Origin: Microbacterium gubbeenense DSM 15944
GTDB taxonomy: Bacteria > Actinomycetota > Actinomycetes > Actinomycetales > Microbacteriaceae
DNA: 64,000 bases
Direction of reading: 5' to 3'
Assembly (NCBI RefSeq): GCF_000422745.1
Contig: NZ_AUGQ01000001.1
Coordinates: 332,260 to 396,259 of the forward strand
Under the pieces are notes generated by a model. That model was not told the DNA's origin. It saw only the letters and a list, made by a program, of their open reading frames with translations, and made no database searches. How positions within the stretch are numbered: position 1 is the stretch's first letter; the number at the start of each line of letters is the position of its first letter. Below are positions 40,478 to 49,566 of this stretch, in pieces. The position numbers and the translations under genes are program-made.

Positions 40478-40496
40478 TTAGGTAAGGCTAAGGTAA
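40478..40496. promoter_or_regulatory. Iron box (DtxR/IdeR-type) between monooxygenase and siderophore reductase genes
   Basis: TTAGGTAAGGCTAAGGTAA matches 16 of 19 positions of the consensus. It lies 63 bases from the monooxygenase start and 35 bases from the reductase start, again shared by divergent operons. Confidence 0.88.
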
Positions 40497-40531
40497 CTTA
40501 CAACGAAGAGGCAGCCAAACGAAAGGCGTTC

Positions 40532-41377
40532 ATGGACAAGGCAGCACTGAGCCGAGTCGCGACCGAGGTGCTCAGTCACCCGGAGCACGCGACCGGTCTG
40601 GACCACCCCACGCTCACGATCCATTCCGTGGTGCGACTCGGCTCGGGGCTCACCCGAGTCATCGGCACGCTGAGCGCCGTGCACGCGCGCGAGATCTGGG
40701 AGGGGCCGAATGCCACGCTGCGCCTCGCGATCCCGACGCCGGAGGGGGACTCGGCCTCACGGGTGTACACCGTTCGCCGCTTCCACGACGAGGCCGCCCT
40801 CGTCGAGATCGACATCGTCGTTCACGCCGAGAGCAGTCCGGCGATGGACTGGCTGCGCGTTGTCGCGCCCGGCGATGAGATCGCCGTAACCGGTCCGCGC
40901 GAACACTTCCTCCCCCTGTTCATCGGCGACGAGCCCGTGCTCATGCTCGCGGATTCGTCCGCCGTTCCGGCCGTCGCATCGATCCTCGCCTACTGGCCCG
41001 CGGGGACGCCGGCGCAGGTCGTCGCGGCGGTGGCGGACGAGGCCGAGCTCGACGACGTCCCGGACGTGCCGAGAGTCGACATCCGTACGATCGTCGTCTC
41101 GTCTGAAGCGCAGCAGCAGCCGCTGCTCGGCGCCGCGCGCGACGCGGCATCCTTCCGCACCGTGTGGGCGGCGGGCGAGCGCGATGAGATGCGTAGCATT
41201 CGCCGGTACTTCCGCGACGACGTCGGACTCCCCAAGGAGGCCGTGCAGGTGTTCGGCTATTGGAAGCACGGCGTCTCGGGAACGGCGCTCGACATCCGGC
41301 GCGTCCTGCACCTCAAGACTCTCCTCGACAGCGGAAAGGGCATGGCCGACTTCGATGAGTTCGATATCGATGCCTGA
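40532..41377 (+). CDS. Siderophore-interacting protein (ViuB/SIP-type ferric-siderophore reductase)
   Basis: Cytoplasmic FAD enzyme that reduces iron in imported ferric siderophores and so releases it. The 281 residues show a flavin-binding beta-barrel with the RVYTVRRF motif near residue 75, then the NAD(P)H-type C-terminal half with LMLADSSAVPAVASIL near 140, and end in the family motif GYWKHG near 245. The ATG at 40532 has GAAAGGCG upstream; the frame is open further upstream but crosses the iron box. It overlaps the next gene, an ECF S component, by eight bases, so uptake and reduction appear to be coexpressed. Confidence 0.93.
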   Translation: MDKAALSRVATEVLSHPEHATGLDHPTLTIHSVVRLGSGLTRVIGTLSAVHAREIWEGPNATLRLAIPTPEGDSASRVYTVRRFHDEAALVEIDIVVHAESSPAMDWLRVVAPGDEIAVTGPREHFLPLFIGDEPVLMLADSSAVPAVASILAYWPAGTPAQVVAAVADEAELDDVPDVPRVDIRTIVVSSEAQQQPLLGAARDAASFRTVWAAGERDEMRSIRRYFRDDVGLPKEAVQVFGYWKHGVSGTALDIRRVLHLKTLLDSGKGMADFDEFDIDA

Positions 41378-41924
41378 TTCCGACGATCCCGTCTCGCAGA
41401 GCCATCCGAAGCTCCTGTCGACCCGCACGCTGCTCGTGTGCGCCGCCCTCGGGGTCGTGTGCGGAATCTTCGCACAGCTGTCCCGCGTCCTCGGCCTCGT
41501 GATCCAGGCCACGGTGCCGTGGCTCAGCTTCCCAGCTCCCCTGCCATGGTTCCTCGGCGCGATGATCGCCGCGGCGCTTTTCCGTCGCCCCGGCGTCGCG
41601 ATCATGACCTCGTTCGTCGGCATGATCGTGTCGGTCGGCGGTCTCGTGCTCACCGGCGGCCTGATCATCGAGCTCGTCTTCCTCATCACCCGCTACAGGA
41701 AGTGGAACCCGTCGCTCTTCTTCATCGCCGCCGCGCTGATCGCCGTGATGAACTTCGGCTTCATGTACCTCTACGCCGACTTCACGACCCTGCCGCCCGT
41801 TGTCCAGGCCGTCGCCTTCGTCGTGCGGCTCCTCGTCTATCTCGCGTACGCCTGGCTCGCGCTGTGGCTGACGACGCAGCTCGAGCGCGCCGGCATCGCC
41901 ACGGGGCGCCCGAAGCGCTCCTGA
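41370..41924 (+). CDS. ECF transporter S component, YkoE-like
   Basis: Probable substrate-binding membrane subunit of an ECF importer. The 184 residues have about five hydrophobic helices, and the stretch VGGLVLTGGLIIELVFLITRYRKWNPSLF is of YkoE type, the S protein of the YkoEDC system (predicted for thiamine precursors in Bacillus). The matching fused ATPase and T component lie at 13303-15806, at the other end of the island, and both ends carry iron boxes. Overlap by eight bases with the siderophore reductase suggests that the substrate here is an iron-siderophore or a related molecule. An alternative ATG lies at 41355. It converges with rluD across 35 bases. Confidence 0.75.
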   Translation: MPDSDDPVSQSHPKLLSTRTLLVCAALGVVCGIFAQLSRVLGLVIQATVPWLSFPAPLPWFLGAMIAAALFRRPGVAIMTSFVGMIVSVGGLVLTGGLIIELVFLITRYRKWNPSLFFIAAALIAVMNFGFMYLYADFTTLPPVVQAVAFVVRLLVYLAYAWLALWLTTQLERAGIATGRPKRS

Positions 41925-41959
41925 GCGCACCGCGCGCTGGCCGCCGAGACCTCAGGCCG

Positions 41960-42889
41960 TCAGAACGGCCCGTCCACGAGCAGGTCGAGGGCTCGGCTCA
42001 GATCCGCGGGAATCGGGGCTTCGAACAACACCCGCTCGCCCGTCGCCGGGTGATCGAACGCCAAGCGGCGGGCGTGCAGCCACTGCCGCGTGAGGCCGAG
42101 TCGCTCCGCGAGGGTCGGATCCGAGCCGTACAGCGGGTCGCCGACCAGCGGATGGCGGTGCGCCGCCATGTGCACGCGGATCTGGTGGGTGCGGCCCGTC
42201 TCCAGGTGCACCTCGACGAGCGTCGCGCGCGGGAACGCCTCCAGCGTCTCGTAGTGCGTGATCGACGGCTTCCCGTCGGAGATCACCGCGAACTTCCACG
42301 AGTGGTTCGGGTGCCGACCGATGGGGGCGTCGATCGTTCCCGAGAACGGATCCGGGTGCCCCTGCACCACCGCGTGATAGATCTTGTCGACCGTGCGGTC
42401 TTTGAATGCGCGCTTGAGCACGGTGTAGGCGTGCTCGCTCTTCGCCACGACCATCAGGCCGCTCGTGCCGACGTCGAGGCGGTGCACGATCCCCTGGCGC
42501 TCGGCGGCGCCGCTCGTCGAGATCTCGATGCCCGCGGCCAGCAGCGCGCCCGGAACGGTCGGCCCGTCCCAGCCCATCGACGGATGCGCCGCGACGCCCG
42601 TCGGCTTATCGACGACGACGATGTGGTCGTCCTCGAAGACGATTCCGAACCCCGGCACGTCCGACGCGACGACCTTCGGATCCTCCTTGGGCGCCCACTC
42701 GACGTCGATGACGGATCCCGCACTCAGGCGGTCTGACTTCCCGACCCTCGCGCCGTCGACCTGCACGCCGCCTTCGCCCGCGACCTCGGCCGCGAACGTG
42801 CGCGAGAACCCGAGCATCTTGGCGAGTGCGGCGTCGACGCGCACGCCCTCGAGACCGTCGGGAACCGGCAGGCGTCGCCGCTCAGTCAT
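41960..42889 (-). CDS. rluD: RluA/RluD-family 23S rRNA pseudouridine synthase
   Basis: Isomerises uridines in 23S rRNA. The 309 residues have an N-terminal S4 RNA-binding domain (residues about 15-75, [21 protein letters not shown]) and the catalytic domain with [16 protein letters not shown] near 145, whose Asp is the nucleophile. It overlaps lspA by eight bases. The lspA-rluD pair near dnaE is a conserved actinobacterial arrangement. A six-base inverted repeat, GGCCGT with ACGGCC (41955-41970), overlaps its stop codon; whether it works as a terminator is doubtful. The name rluD follows the genomic context. Confidence 0.92.
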   Translation of the reverse strand: MTERRRLPVPDGLEGVRVDAALAKMLGFSRTFAAEVAGEGGVQVDGARVGKSDRLSAGSVIDVEWAPKEDPKVVASDVPGFGIVFEDDHIVVVDKPTGVAAHPSMGWDGPTVPGALLAAGIEISTSGAAERQGIVHRLDVGTSGLMVVAKSEHAYTVLKRAFKDRTVDKIYHAVVQGHPDPFSGTIDAPIGRHPNHSWKFAVISDGKPSITHYETLEAFPRATLVEVHLETGRTHQIRVHMAAHRHPLVGDPLYGSDPTLAERLGLTRQWLHARRLAFDHPATGERVLFEAPIPADLSRALDLLVDGPF

Positions 42890-43544
42890 CCCCGAGCGAT
42901 TCCTTCGCGCGGCCCGAGCGGTCGCGCCGAAGCGGTGCGGGAGAAGACTCGGGCTCGTCGTCGGATTCTGCGTCCGCGTCCTCCGCGTCGGGCTCGTCGA
43001 GCGCCGCCTCGGAGGGCTTGTCGCCCCGCGTGCCGTCGAAGTTGATGCCGATCAGCACGAGAACCGCGACCGCGATCATGCCGCAGACGATGAACATGTC
43101 GGCAACGTTGTAAATGGCCGGGTTCGTCCAGAACCACATCCACGGGGTCAGGATGAAGTCGACCACGTGGCCCACCCCGAATCCGGGATCGCGGAAGAGC
43201 CGGTCGGTCAGGTTGCCGAGCACTCCGCCGAGGAGCAGTCCCAGCACGATCGCCCACGACCGCGTGCGCACGCGCGTGATCGCGAGGAACACGATCGCGC
43301 ACGCCACGAGCGCGAGCGCGATCGTGAAGATCCAGGTCACACCCTCGCCCAGCGAGAATGCGGCACCCGGGTTGAAGACGAGGTTCCACTGCAGCGCCTC
43401 ACCGAGAACCTGAACAGGTTCGAACTCAGTGAGGCGCGTAACGGCGAGCTGCTTACTCGCCTGATCGGCGGCCAGCACCACGATCGCGAGAACCGCGATG
43501 ATGATGCCGGCCGCCGGAGCAGAAAGGCGCGCGAGCCCCTTCAC
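42882..43544 (-). CDS. lspA: Lipoprotein signal peptidase II
   Basis: Aspartyl protease in the membrane that cuts signal peptides of prolipoproteins such as CtaC. The 220 residues have four helices; both catalytic Asp motifs are present in [12 protein letters not shown] and YNVADMF. The core is of normal length, but about 50 residues are added at the C-terminus, acidic then basic ([16 protein letters not shown] then [10 protein letters not shown]), which is longer than in most LspA proteins. Eleven bases separate it from divIVA. Confidence 0.95.
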   Translation of the reverse strand: MKGLARLSAPAAGIIIAVLAIVVLAADQASKQLAVTRLTEFEPVQVLGEALQWNLVFNPGAAFSLGEGVTWIFTIALALVACAIVFLAITRVRTRSWAIVLGLLLGGVLGNLTDRLFRDPGFGVGHVVDFILTPWMWFWTNPAIYNVADMFIVCGMIAVAVLVLIGINFDGTRGDKPSEAALDEPDAEDADAESDDEPESSPAPLRRDRSGRAKESLGDD

Positions 43545-43555
43545 GCGAAGCGCGT

Positions 43556-44176
43556 TCAGAGACCGACGGTCGAGGCGGGCGACTTGCCCGACTCGGGCGC
43601 GTCGAGATCCGCAAGCTTCTGCTCGAAGTAACCGCGAAGCTGCTGACGGTAGTCGCGCTCGAACTGGCGCAGCTCGGTGATGCGACCCTCGAGGCTCTTG
43701 CGTTCGGTGTCGAGCTTCTGCGAGATCTCACGCTGCTTCGCCTCAGCGGCGGAGACGATGCCCGCAGCCTTGGTCTCGGCCTCGCTCACGAGCTTGGATG
43801 CCGTGGCCTTGCCCTCGGAGACGTGCTCGTCGTGCAGGCGCTCGGCGCGGGCGATGATGCCCGCAGCGTTGGATGCGGTCGAGCTCACGCCGGCCTCGGT
43901 GTCGGGAGCCGCGGCAGGGGCCTCAGCCTTGACCTGCGGCGCGGACGCCTCTTCGACCACGGGAGTAGAAGCCGCGGCAGCCGCCGGAGCAGCGGACGCG
44001 CCGCCGGCCTCGAGCTCGGAGATGCGAGCCTTGAGCTGCTCATTCTCCTCGATCGTCTTGCGCCATTCCACAACGATCTCGTCGAGGAAGTCGTCAACCT
44101 CGTCGGGGTCGAAGCCCTCCTTGAAACGGACGTGCTGGAACTGCTTCGTGACGACGTCTTCCGGCGTCAGTGCCAT
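43556..44176 (-). CDS. divIVA: Polar growth protein DivIVA/Wag31
   Basis: Scaffold that binds curved membrane at cell poles and directs wall synthesis in actinobacteria. The 206 residues show the N-terminal lipid-binding DivIVA domain (MALTPEDVVTKQFQHVRFKEGFD, DEVDDFLDEIV), a first coiled coil to about 55, an Ala/Pro/Glu-rich linker (AAPAAAAASTPVV), and a second long coiled coil from about 105 to 190 (KLVSEAETKAAGIVSAAEAKQ). Linker and length are typical for Wag31. It is the sixth gene in the run ftsZ-yggS-sepF-yggT-divIVA-lspA counted on the minus strand. Confidence 0.95.
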   Translation of the reverse strand: MALTPEDVVTKQFQHVRFKEGFDPDEVDDFLDEIVVEWRKTIEENEQLKARISELEAGGASAAPAAAAASTPVVEEASAPQVKAEAPAAAPDTEAGVSSTASNAAGIIARAERLHDEHVSEGKATASKLVSEAETKAAGIVSAAEAKQREISQKLDTERKSLEGRITELRQFERDYRQQLRGYFEQKLADLDAPESGKSPASTVGL

Positions 44177-44231
44177 ATCGGGCCCCCTCTTTCGATGGTG
44201 ATTGTCATGATACGTCAGGACGGATCAGCGT

Positions 44232-44537
44232 TCAGTTCAGAATCGCGATGACCTGCAGTATCCACAGTGCGATGAAACACAGGATCAGTGTGACTGCGAA
44301 CCCCAGGTCGATTGCGACGGGGCCGATGCGCAGCGGCGGGATGTGCTTTCGGAAGAACCTGATCGGAGGATCGGTCACCGTGTAGACGAACTCGCAGAGG
44401 ACGAGCATCGCACCCTGCGGACGCCATTCGCGATTGAACATCGGAATGAAGTCGAGCAGCACTCGCGCAAAGAGCACAACCACGTACAGCGAGAGCACGA
44501 TGTGCAGAATGCTCGCAATCAGACCGATGATTCCCAC
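44232..44537 (-). CDS. YggT-family membrane protein
   Basis: 101 residues with two hydrophobic helices (IASILHIVLSLYVVVLFARVLLDF near the start and IDLGFAVTLILCFIALWILQVI at the end) separated by a loop containing VTDPPIRFFRKHIPPLR, the hallmark of YggT (RFFR and DPP positions). Position between sepF and divIVA is the standard one in actinobacteria. A part in division-site or membrane organisation is suspected from context only. Confidence 0.92.
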   Translation of the reverse strand: MGIIGLIASILHIVLSLYVVVLFARVLLDFIPMFNREWRPQGAMLVLCEFVYTVTDPPIRFFRKHIPPLRIGPVAIDLGFAVTLILCFIALWILQVIAILN

Positions 44538-44611
44538 AAGAGATCAGCCTACGCGAGAAAGACCCGGTGACGCCTCAGCGGCGCACCGGGCCGAACGAGC
44601 GATTCCCGGTT

Positions 44612-45076
44612 CTACTGGCCGAAAGCCTGGTCGTCAGCGGGCGCGATGCCGCCGTCTCCCGAGACGGCGATGTTCTCGGGGCTGAGCAGGAAGACCTTGC
44701 TCGTCACGCGCTCGATGCGGCCGTAGAGGCCCATCGAAAGACCGCTCGCGAAGTCGATGAGGCGGCGCGCGTCGGCGTCGGACATCTGCGAGACGTTGAT
44801 GATGACCGGCAGCCCATCGCGGAACTGCTCGGCGATCGTCTGCGCGTCGCGGTACTGCTTCGGGTGCACGGTGACGATCTCGTTCACCGCGTCGGCGGCA
44901 GGCTGACGCACGACGGTCGGGCGACGCAGCGGCGTCACAGGAGCCTGCTTCTCTTCATCGCGCTTCTCCTCACGCTGCGAGGCGCGAACAGGCGCCTCCA
45001 CAACTTCGTCTTCGACGTACTCTTCTTCGTCGGCGAGGCCGAGGTAGACCATCGTCTTCTTAAGCGGGTTCGCCAT
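44612..45076 (-). CDS. sepF: Cell division protein SepF
   Basis: Anchors and aligns FtsZ at the membrane. The 154 residues begin with a short amphipathic membrane-binding start ([20 protein letters not shown]), continue with an acidic/basic linker, and end in the SepF core from about residue 70 ([54 protein letters not shown]). The open frame runs further upstream into yggS, but the ATG at 45076 is the conserved start. Confidence 0.95.
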   Translation of the reverse strand: MANPLKKTMVYLGLADEEEYVEDEVVEAPVRASQREEKRDEEKQAPVTPLRRPTVVRQPAADAVNEIVTVHPKQYRDAQTIAEQFRDGLPVIINVSQMSDADARRLIDFASGLSMGLYGRIERVTSKVFLLSPENIAVSGDGGIAPADDQAFGQ

Positions 45077-45116
45077 TGCGTCCTCCGGGGTGGTGTGTGC
45101 TCGTCTTGCAGAAAGG

Positions 45117-45800
45117 CTAAACCTGTGAGGGCCGCGGGCCCGTGATTGCCGTGCCGATGCGCAGGTGTGTCGCACCGTGGCTGATCGCCTCGGCGAAGTC
45201 GCCGGACATGCCCGCGGAGATCCAGCGCGCGTCCGGAACGACCGCGCGCACGCGCCCCGCAATGCCCGCGAGGCGCTCGAATGCGACTCCGGGATCTTCG
45301 TCGAGCGGGGCGACCGCCATCACGCCGCGCAGGCGCAAAGATTCGGATCGCGCGATCGCCTCCGCGAGCCGCGGCGCGTCGTCGTCGCGAACGCCGCCGC
45401 GGTTCGGATCTTCGGTGAGGTTGACCTGCACGAGCACGTCGAGCGGATCCTCCCCCGGCGCATCGAGCGCGGACACCAGCTTCTCGCGATCGACCGAGTG
45501 CACGACGCCCGCCGCGCGACGAACCGCGCGCGCCTTCTTCGATTGCACCTGGCCCACGAAGTGCCAGCGCACATCGTCGAGGCCCTCGAGCTCCGCCGAC
45601 TTCGACTGGAGCTCCTGCTGCCTGTTCTCGGCGACATCGCGCACGCCGAGCGCGTGCAGCTCGCGAACGAGCGACGCCGGATGAAACTTCGTCACGACGA
45701 TGCGGGTGATGTCCGCAACATCACGACCCGCGGACCGCGCCGCGTCGGCGATGGAACCGTCGACCTCGGTGAGGCGGGTCTCGAGCGCGGAAGAGCTCAT
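45117..45800 (-). CDS. YggS-family PLP-binding protein
   Basis: Pyridoxal-phosphate homeostasis protein with an alanine-racemase-like barrel. In the 227 residues the PLP Lys is in [13 protein letters not shown] near residue 38, followed by [44 protein letters not shown] and the phosphate-binding [22 protein letters not shown]. The ATG at 45800 is preferred; a GTG seven codons upstream is also open. Standard position between ftsZ and sepF. Confidence 0.95.
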   Translation of the reverse strand: MSSSALETRLTEVDGSIADAARSAGRDVADITRIVVTKFHPASLVRELHALGVRDVAENRQQELQSKSAELEGLDDVRWHFVGQVQSKKARAVRRAAGVVHSVDREKLVSALDAPGEDPLDVLVQVNLTEDPNRGGVRDDDAPRLAEAIARSESLRLRGVMAVAPLDEDPGVAFERLAGIAGRVRAVVPDARWISAGMSGDFAEAISHGATHLRIGTAITGPRPSQV

Positions 45801-45870
45801 CGGCGGGCCCCTGCTGCCCACCGGCCGGCGCGCACGCCGGAACGGATGGACGTGGAGACCCGCCGACCCG

Positions 45871-47052
45871 TCACTTCAGGAACTCGGGAATGTCGATGTC
45901 GTCGTCGCCGCCGTCGAATCCGCCGGACTCGCCGCCGAGGACGGGGGTCGGGGGGATCACCGTGGGGGCCTTCTCGGCCGGCTTCTCGTCCGATTCATCG
46001 CTGGTCGAGGGCGAGGCGCTGGGTGCGTCGCCCGGCAGCGCGGGACGCTGCGTCACGGCCTCGGCGCGGGCGCCGAATGCGGGCACGTCCACGCGCGCCT
46101 GCGGCTCGCCGCCGTCGAAGCCTGCGGCCACGACCGTCACGCGCACCTCGTCGCCGAGGGTGTCGTCGATGACCGTTCCGAAGATGATGTTGGCCTCGGG
46201 GTGCGCGGCCTCCTGCACGAGGCGGGCCGCGTCGTTGATCTCGAAGATGCCGAGGTTCGATCCGCCCTGGATCGACAGCAGCACGCCGTGCGCGCCCTCG
46301 ATCGATGCCTCGAGGAGCGGGGATTCGACGGCGAGCTCGGCGGCCTTGATGGCGCGGTCGGCGCCGCGCGCGGATCCGATTCCCATCAGGGCGCTGCCCG
46401 CGCCCTGCATGACGCTCTTCACGTCGGCGAAGTCGAGGTTGATGAGGCCCGGCGTCGTGATGAGGTCGGTGATGCCCTGCACACCGGCGAGCAGCACCTG
46501 GTCGGCCGTGGCGAACGCCTCGACCATCGAGATGCCGCGATCGCTGATCTCGAGAAGGCGATCGTTCGGCACGACGATGAGCGTGTCGACCTCTTCCTTC
46601 AGGATTGCGACGCCCTGCTCGGCCTGCTGCTGGCGACGACGGCCCTCGAACGAGAACGGCTTCGTGACGACGCCGATCGTGAGCGCGCCGATCGACTTCG
46701 CGATGCGCGCGACGACCGGAGCACCGCCGGTGCCGGTGCCGCCGCCCTCGCCCGCCGTGACGAAGACCATGTCGGCGCCCGCGAGGGCCTGCTCGATCTC
46801 TTCCTGGTGATCCTCGGCGGCACGACGGCCCACCTCGGGATCGGCGCCCGCACCCAGGCCGCGAGTCAGATCGCGCCCCACGTCGAGCTTGACGTCCGCA
46901 TCGCTCATGAGGAGCGCCTGCGCGTCGGTATTGATCGAGATGAACTCGACGCCGCGCAGCCCGAGCTCGATCATGCGGTTAACGGCGTTGACGCCGCCAC
47001 CACCGACGCCGACGACCTTGATGACGGCGAGGTAGTTCTGGTTCTGGCTCAT
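45871..47052 (-). CDS. ftsZ: Cell division GTPase FtsZ
   Basis: Tubulin-like protein forming the division ring. The 393 residues contain the GTP-binding signature [12 protein letters not shown] near 105, the T7 catalytic loop region [22 protein letters not shown] near 200, and at the very end the conserved binding peptide [11 protein letters not shown] for FtsW, SepF and other partners. The ATG at 47052 has GGAGG upstream. The 164-base region before it is unusually AT-rich for this DNA and holds an inverted repeat, so ftsZ probably has its own promoter besides read-through from ftsQ. Confidence 0.98.
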   Translation of the reverse strand: MSQNQNYLAVIKVVGVGGGGVNAVNRMIELGLRGVEFISINTDAQALLMSDADVKLDVGRDLTRGLGAGADPEVGRRAAEDHQEEIEQALAGADMVFVTAGEGGGTGTGGAPVVARIAKSIGALTIGVVTKPFSFEGRRRQQQAEQGVAILKEEVDTLIVVPNDRLLEISDRGISMVEAFATADQVLLAGVQGITDLITTPGLINLDFADVKSVMQGAGSALMGIGSARGADRAIKAAELAVESPLLEASIEGAHGVLLSIQGGSNLGIFEINDAARLVQEAAHPEANIIFGTVIDDTLGDEVRVTVVAAGFDGGEPQARVDVPAFGARAEAVTQRPALPGDAPSASPSTSDESDEKPAEKAPTVIPPTPVLGGESGGFDGGDDDIDIPEFLK

Positions 47053-47090
47053 GCTGCCTCCATCGACGGAACCTGGGCTGCAACCGGAGT

Positions 47091-47123
47091 GTTTAACCTT
47101 CAACCTTTACAAGAGGGTTAAAC
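47091..47123. promoter_or_regulatory. Inverted repeat in the AT-rich ftsZ upstream region
   Basis: GTTTAACC (47091-47098) and GGTTAAAC (47116-47123) are perfect 8-base arms 17 bases apart, 39-71 bases upstream of the ftsZ start, in a stretch that also contains TATATTTG (47138-47145). Possible operator or promoter region for ftsZ; no known factor is assigned. Confidence 0.4.
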
Positions 47124-47216
47124 TATTCACCGGAATGTATATTTGCTCGTCACTGACGGTACGTGGCGCGCGCCCGTGATCCCCGAGGCGCGCCGCGGCG
47201 TGTCCGAAGAAAACGT

Positions 47217-48176
47217 TCACTTGACGACGAGCACGCCCGCCGACGACACGTCGTACGTCGAGACGGTGTCGGGCGGCGCGGCGGAGAACGCCGCCGTGAG
47301 GATCTGGATCTTCTCGGCCGTGTCGCCCGCGCTCCCCCAGACGACCGTGACTCCCCCGCCGTCCGGCAGGTCGAACGTCACGTCCTCGGGCGAGGTCGCG
47401 CGGATCACGGAGATGCGCTTCGCCAGATCCTCCGGCAGCGCGCGCAGCACCTGCCCGACCTCCGCGAACACGTCGGAGTGCGGCCCGTCCTCGACCTCGG
47501 CGATCGGAACTCCCTCCGGCTGCGCCTCGGCCGTGTCGAGGGCCACGCCCGCCGCATCCACGGTCGTGAATCCGGCGTCGGTCGCCATCACCGCGACCGG
47601 GGTGCGCTCCTCGACGCGGACGATGAGCTCGTGGGGCGGATGGGGCTCGATCGAGAACGTCTCCACGAGCGGGAACGACGTCAGCGCGGCGCGGATCTCA
47701 TCGCGGTCGATGAGCGGCAGCGGCCGACCTTTCTGTCCCTCGAGCGAGGCCTCGACCGCCGCGACGTCGAGAGCAGACGCGCCGACGACCTCGATCTTCT
47801 CGACGGCGAACAGCGGGCTGTACGCGGCGCCGATCGTGCCGATCGCGAGCAGCACCACCGCTCCGACCGACGACAGCCAGATGATCCGGCGCCGCCGCGA
47901 CCGCGCCGTGAATCGGCGCACCTCGGCGCGCTCCGCCCGCTTCCGGCGCCACCCGAGGCGCCGCAGGCCGACCTTCTCGGCGTCCGGATCCTTCGATTCG
48001 GTCGTCTCCGCGCCGTCGGCCTCGTCCTCGACATCCGCGTGCTTCGACCTGCCGAAAGGCAGGATCGAGCCGAGGCGCCCGCGAGCGGGGGCCTCGTCGG
48101 GCTCGTCGCCCGCGAAATCGTCCTCGTCCGGCGCCGGGGGCGTCTGACGAGGCGGGATGGGAGTGGGCCGCTTCAC
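47217..48176 (-). CDS. ftsQ: Cell division protein FtsQ
   Basis: Bitopic membrane protein of the divisome. The 319 residues have a long charged cytoplasmic part (to about 98), one membrane helix (IIWLSSVGAVVLLAIGTIG), a POTRA domain (FAVEKIEVVGASALDVAAVEASL) and the FtsQ domain with GRPLPLIDRDEIRAALTSFPLVETFSIE and EERTPVAVM. The cytoplasmic segment is about 100 residues, long for FtsQ, and rich in Glu, Asp and Arg. The GTG start has GGAGG nine bases upstream and follows the murC stop by four bases. Confidence 0.95.
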   Translation of the reverse strand: MKRPTPIPPRQTPPAPDEDDFAGDEPDEAPARGRLGSILPFGRSKHADVEDEADGAETTESKDPDAEKVGLRRLGWRRKRAERAEVRRFTARSRRRRIIWLSSVGAVVLLAIGTIGAAYSPLFAVEKIEVVGASALDVAAVEASLEGQKGRPLPLIDRDEIRAALTSFPLVETFSIEPHPPHELIVRVEERTPVAVMATDAGFTTVDAAGVALDTAEAQPEGVPIAEVEDGPHSDVFAEVGQVLRALPEDLAKRISVIRATSPEDVTFDLPDGGGVTVVWGSAGDTAEKIQILTAAFSAAPPDTVSTYDVSSAGVLVVK

Positions 48177-48180
48177 CTGG

Positions 48181-49566
48181 TCATTCCTCCGGCTGCAGCG
48201 CGTCCAGGACCTGCGGAACGATGAGGTTCACGTTTCCGCAGCCGAGCGTGATGATGAAGTCGCCCTCGCGCGCGACCTCCGCGGCGCGCCTGGCGGCAGC
48301 GTCCCAGTCGGGCAGGTACGACACGTTGGCGGGATCCGCGAACCCGTGCTCGACGAGCTCGCCCGTCACGCCCGGGATCGGATCCTCGCGCGCGCCGTAC
48401 ACGTCGAGCACGACCGAGTGATCGGCGCACCGCTCGAGCACCTCGGCGAACTCGGTCGCCATGAGCTTCGTGCGGGAGTAGGTGTGCGGCTGGTGAAGGG
48501 CGATGATCCGGCCCGACCCGACGACCGTGCGCGCCGCCTCGAGAGCCGCCTCGACCTCGGTCGGGTGGTGGGCGTAGTCGTCGTACACGCTCACGCCGCG
48601 GCGAGTTCCGTGCAGTTCGAAGCGGCGCACCGTGCCGCCGAACGCCGACGCGGCGCGCACGGCATCCGGGAACGGGTGGCCGAGCTCGGTCATGACCGCG
48701 ATCGCGCCCGCCGCGTTCAGCACGTTGTGGCGTCCGGGAACCGCGAGGCACAGCTCGGCGCTCTCCTCCCCGCGCGAGACGCGGACGGATCCGTCGTCGG
48801 CGAACTCGACGCGCACGTCCGCATCGGCCGCCTCGCCGAACGAGACGACGTTGCGGTGCGTGAGCCGCGCCGCGACGCGGGACGCGCCCGCGTCGTCGGA
48901 CGAGATCACGACCGCTTCGCGCGCCGAGTCGGCGAACCTCACGAAGGCGTCGTCGAATGCCTCGTGCGAGCCGTAGTGGTCGAGGTGGTCGGCGTCGACG
49001 TTGGTGATCAGCGCGATCGACGTGTCGTAGATCAGGAACGTGCCGTCCGACTCGTCGGCCTCGACCACGAACAGGTCATCGGATCCGGCGCGGCTCGATA
49101 CCCCGTACTGCTGGATGACGCCGCCGTTGACGAAGCTCGGGTCGTCGCCGAGCTCGGCGAGGGCCGTGACGATCATGCCGGTCGATGTCGTCTTGCCGTG
49201 CGCTCCGGCGACGGAGACGAGCCGGCGGCCGGCGATGAGGTATTTCAGGGCCTGCGAGCGGTGCAGCACGCTGAGCCCGCGCTCCTTAGCGGCGAGGAAT
49301 TCGGGGTTCTCGGGCCAGATCGCGCCCGTGTACACGACGGTGTCGACGTCGCCGAGGTTCGCGGCATCGTGCCCGATGTGCACCGTCGCGCCGAGCTCGA
49401 CGAGATCGCCCGTGTTCTGGCTCTCGGCGCGGTCTGATCCGGACACCGGAATGCCCGCGCCGAGGAACATGCGCGCGAGTCCCGAGATTCCCGACCCGCC
49501 GATGCCGATGAAGTGCACCGCGCGGATCTCGTCGGGAATGGGAACGGTGAGGTCTGGAGCGATCAC
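48181..49566 (-). CDS. murC: UDP-N-acetylmuramate-alanine/glycine ligase MurC
   Basis: Adds the first stem residue to UDP-MurNAc. The 461 residues have the full three-domain Mur ligase layout: N-terminal [20 protein letters not shown]-loop [15 protein letters not shown] near 115, the central [19 protein letters not shown] and [13 protein letters not shown] motifs, and a complete C-terminal domain with [15 protein letters not shown]. All key residues are intact, in contrast to the nearby murD. ATGA overlap with murG. Confidence 0.97.
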   Translation of the reverse strand: MIAPDLTVPIPDEIRAVHFIGIGGSGISGLARMFLGAGIPVSGSDRAESQNTGDLVELGATVHIGHDAANLGDVDTVVYTGAIWPENPEFLAAKERGLSVLHRSQALKYLIAGRRLVSVAGAHGKTTSTGMIVTALAELGDDPSFVNGGVIQQYGVSSRAGSDDLFVVEADESDGTFLIYDTSIALITNVDADHLDHYGSHEAFDDAFVRFADSAREAVVISSDDAGASRVAARLTHRNVVSFGEAADADVRVEFADDGSVRVSRGEESAELCLAVPGRHNVLNAAGAIAVMTELGHPFPDAVRAASAFGGTVRRFELHGTRRGVSVYDDYAHHPTEVEAALEAARTVVGSGRIIALHQPHTYSRTKLMATEFAEVLERCADHSVVLDVYGAREDPIPGVTGELVEHGFADPANVSYLPDWDAAARRAAEVAREGDFIITLGCGNVNLIVPQVLDALQPEE

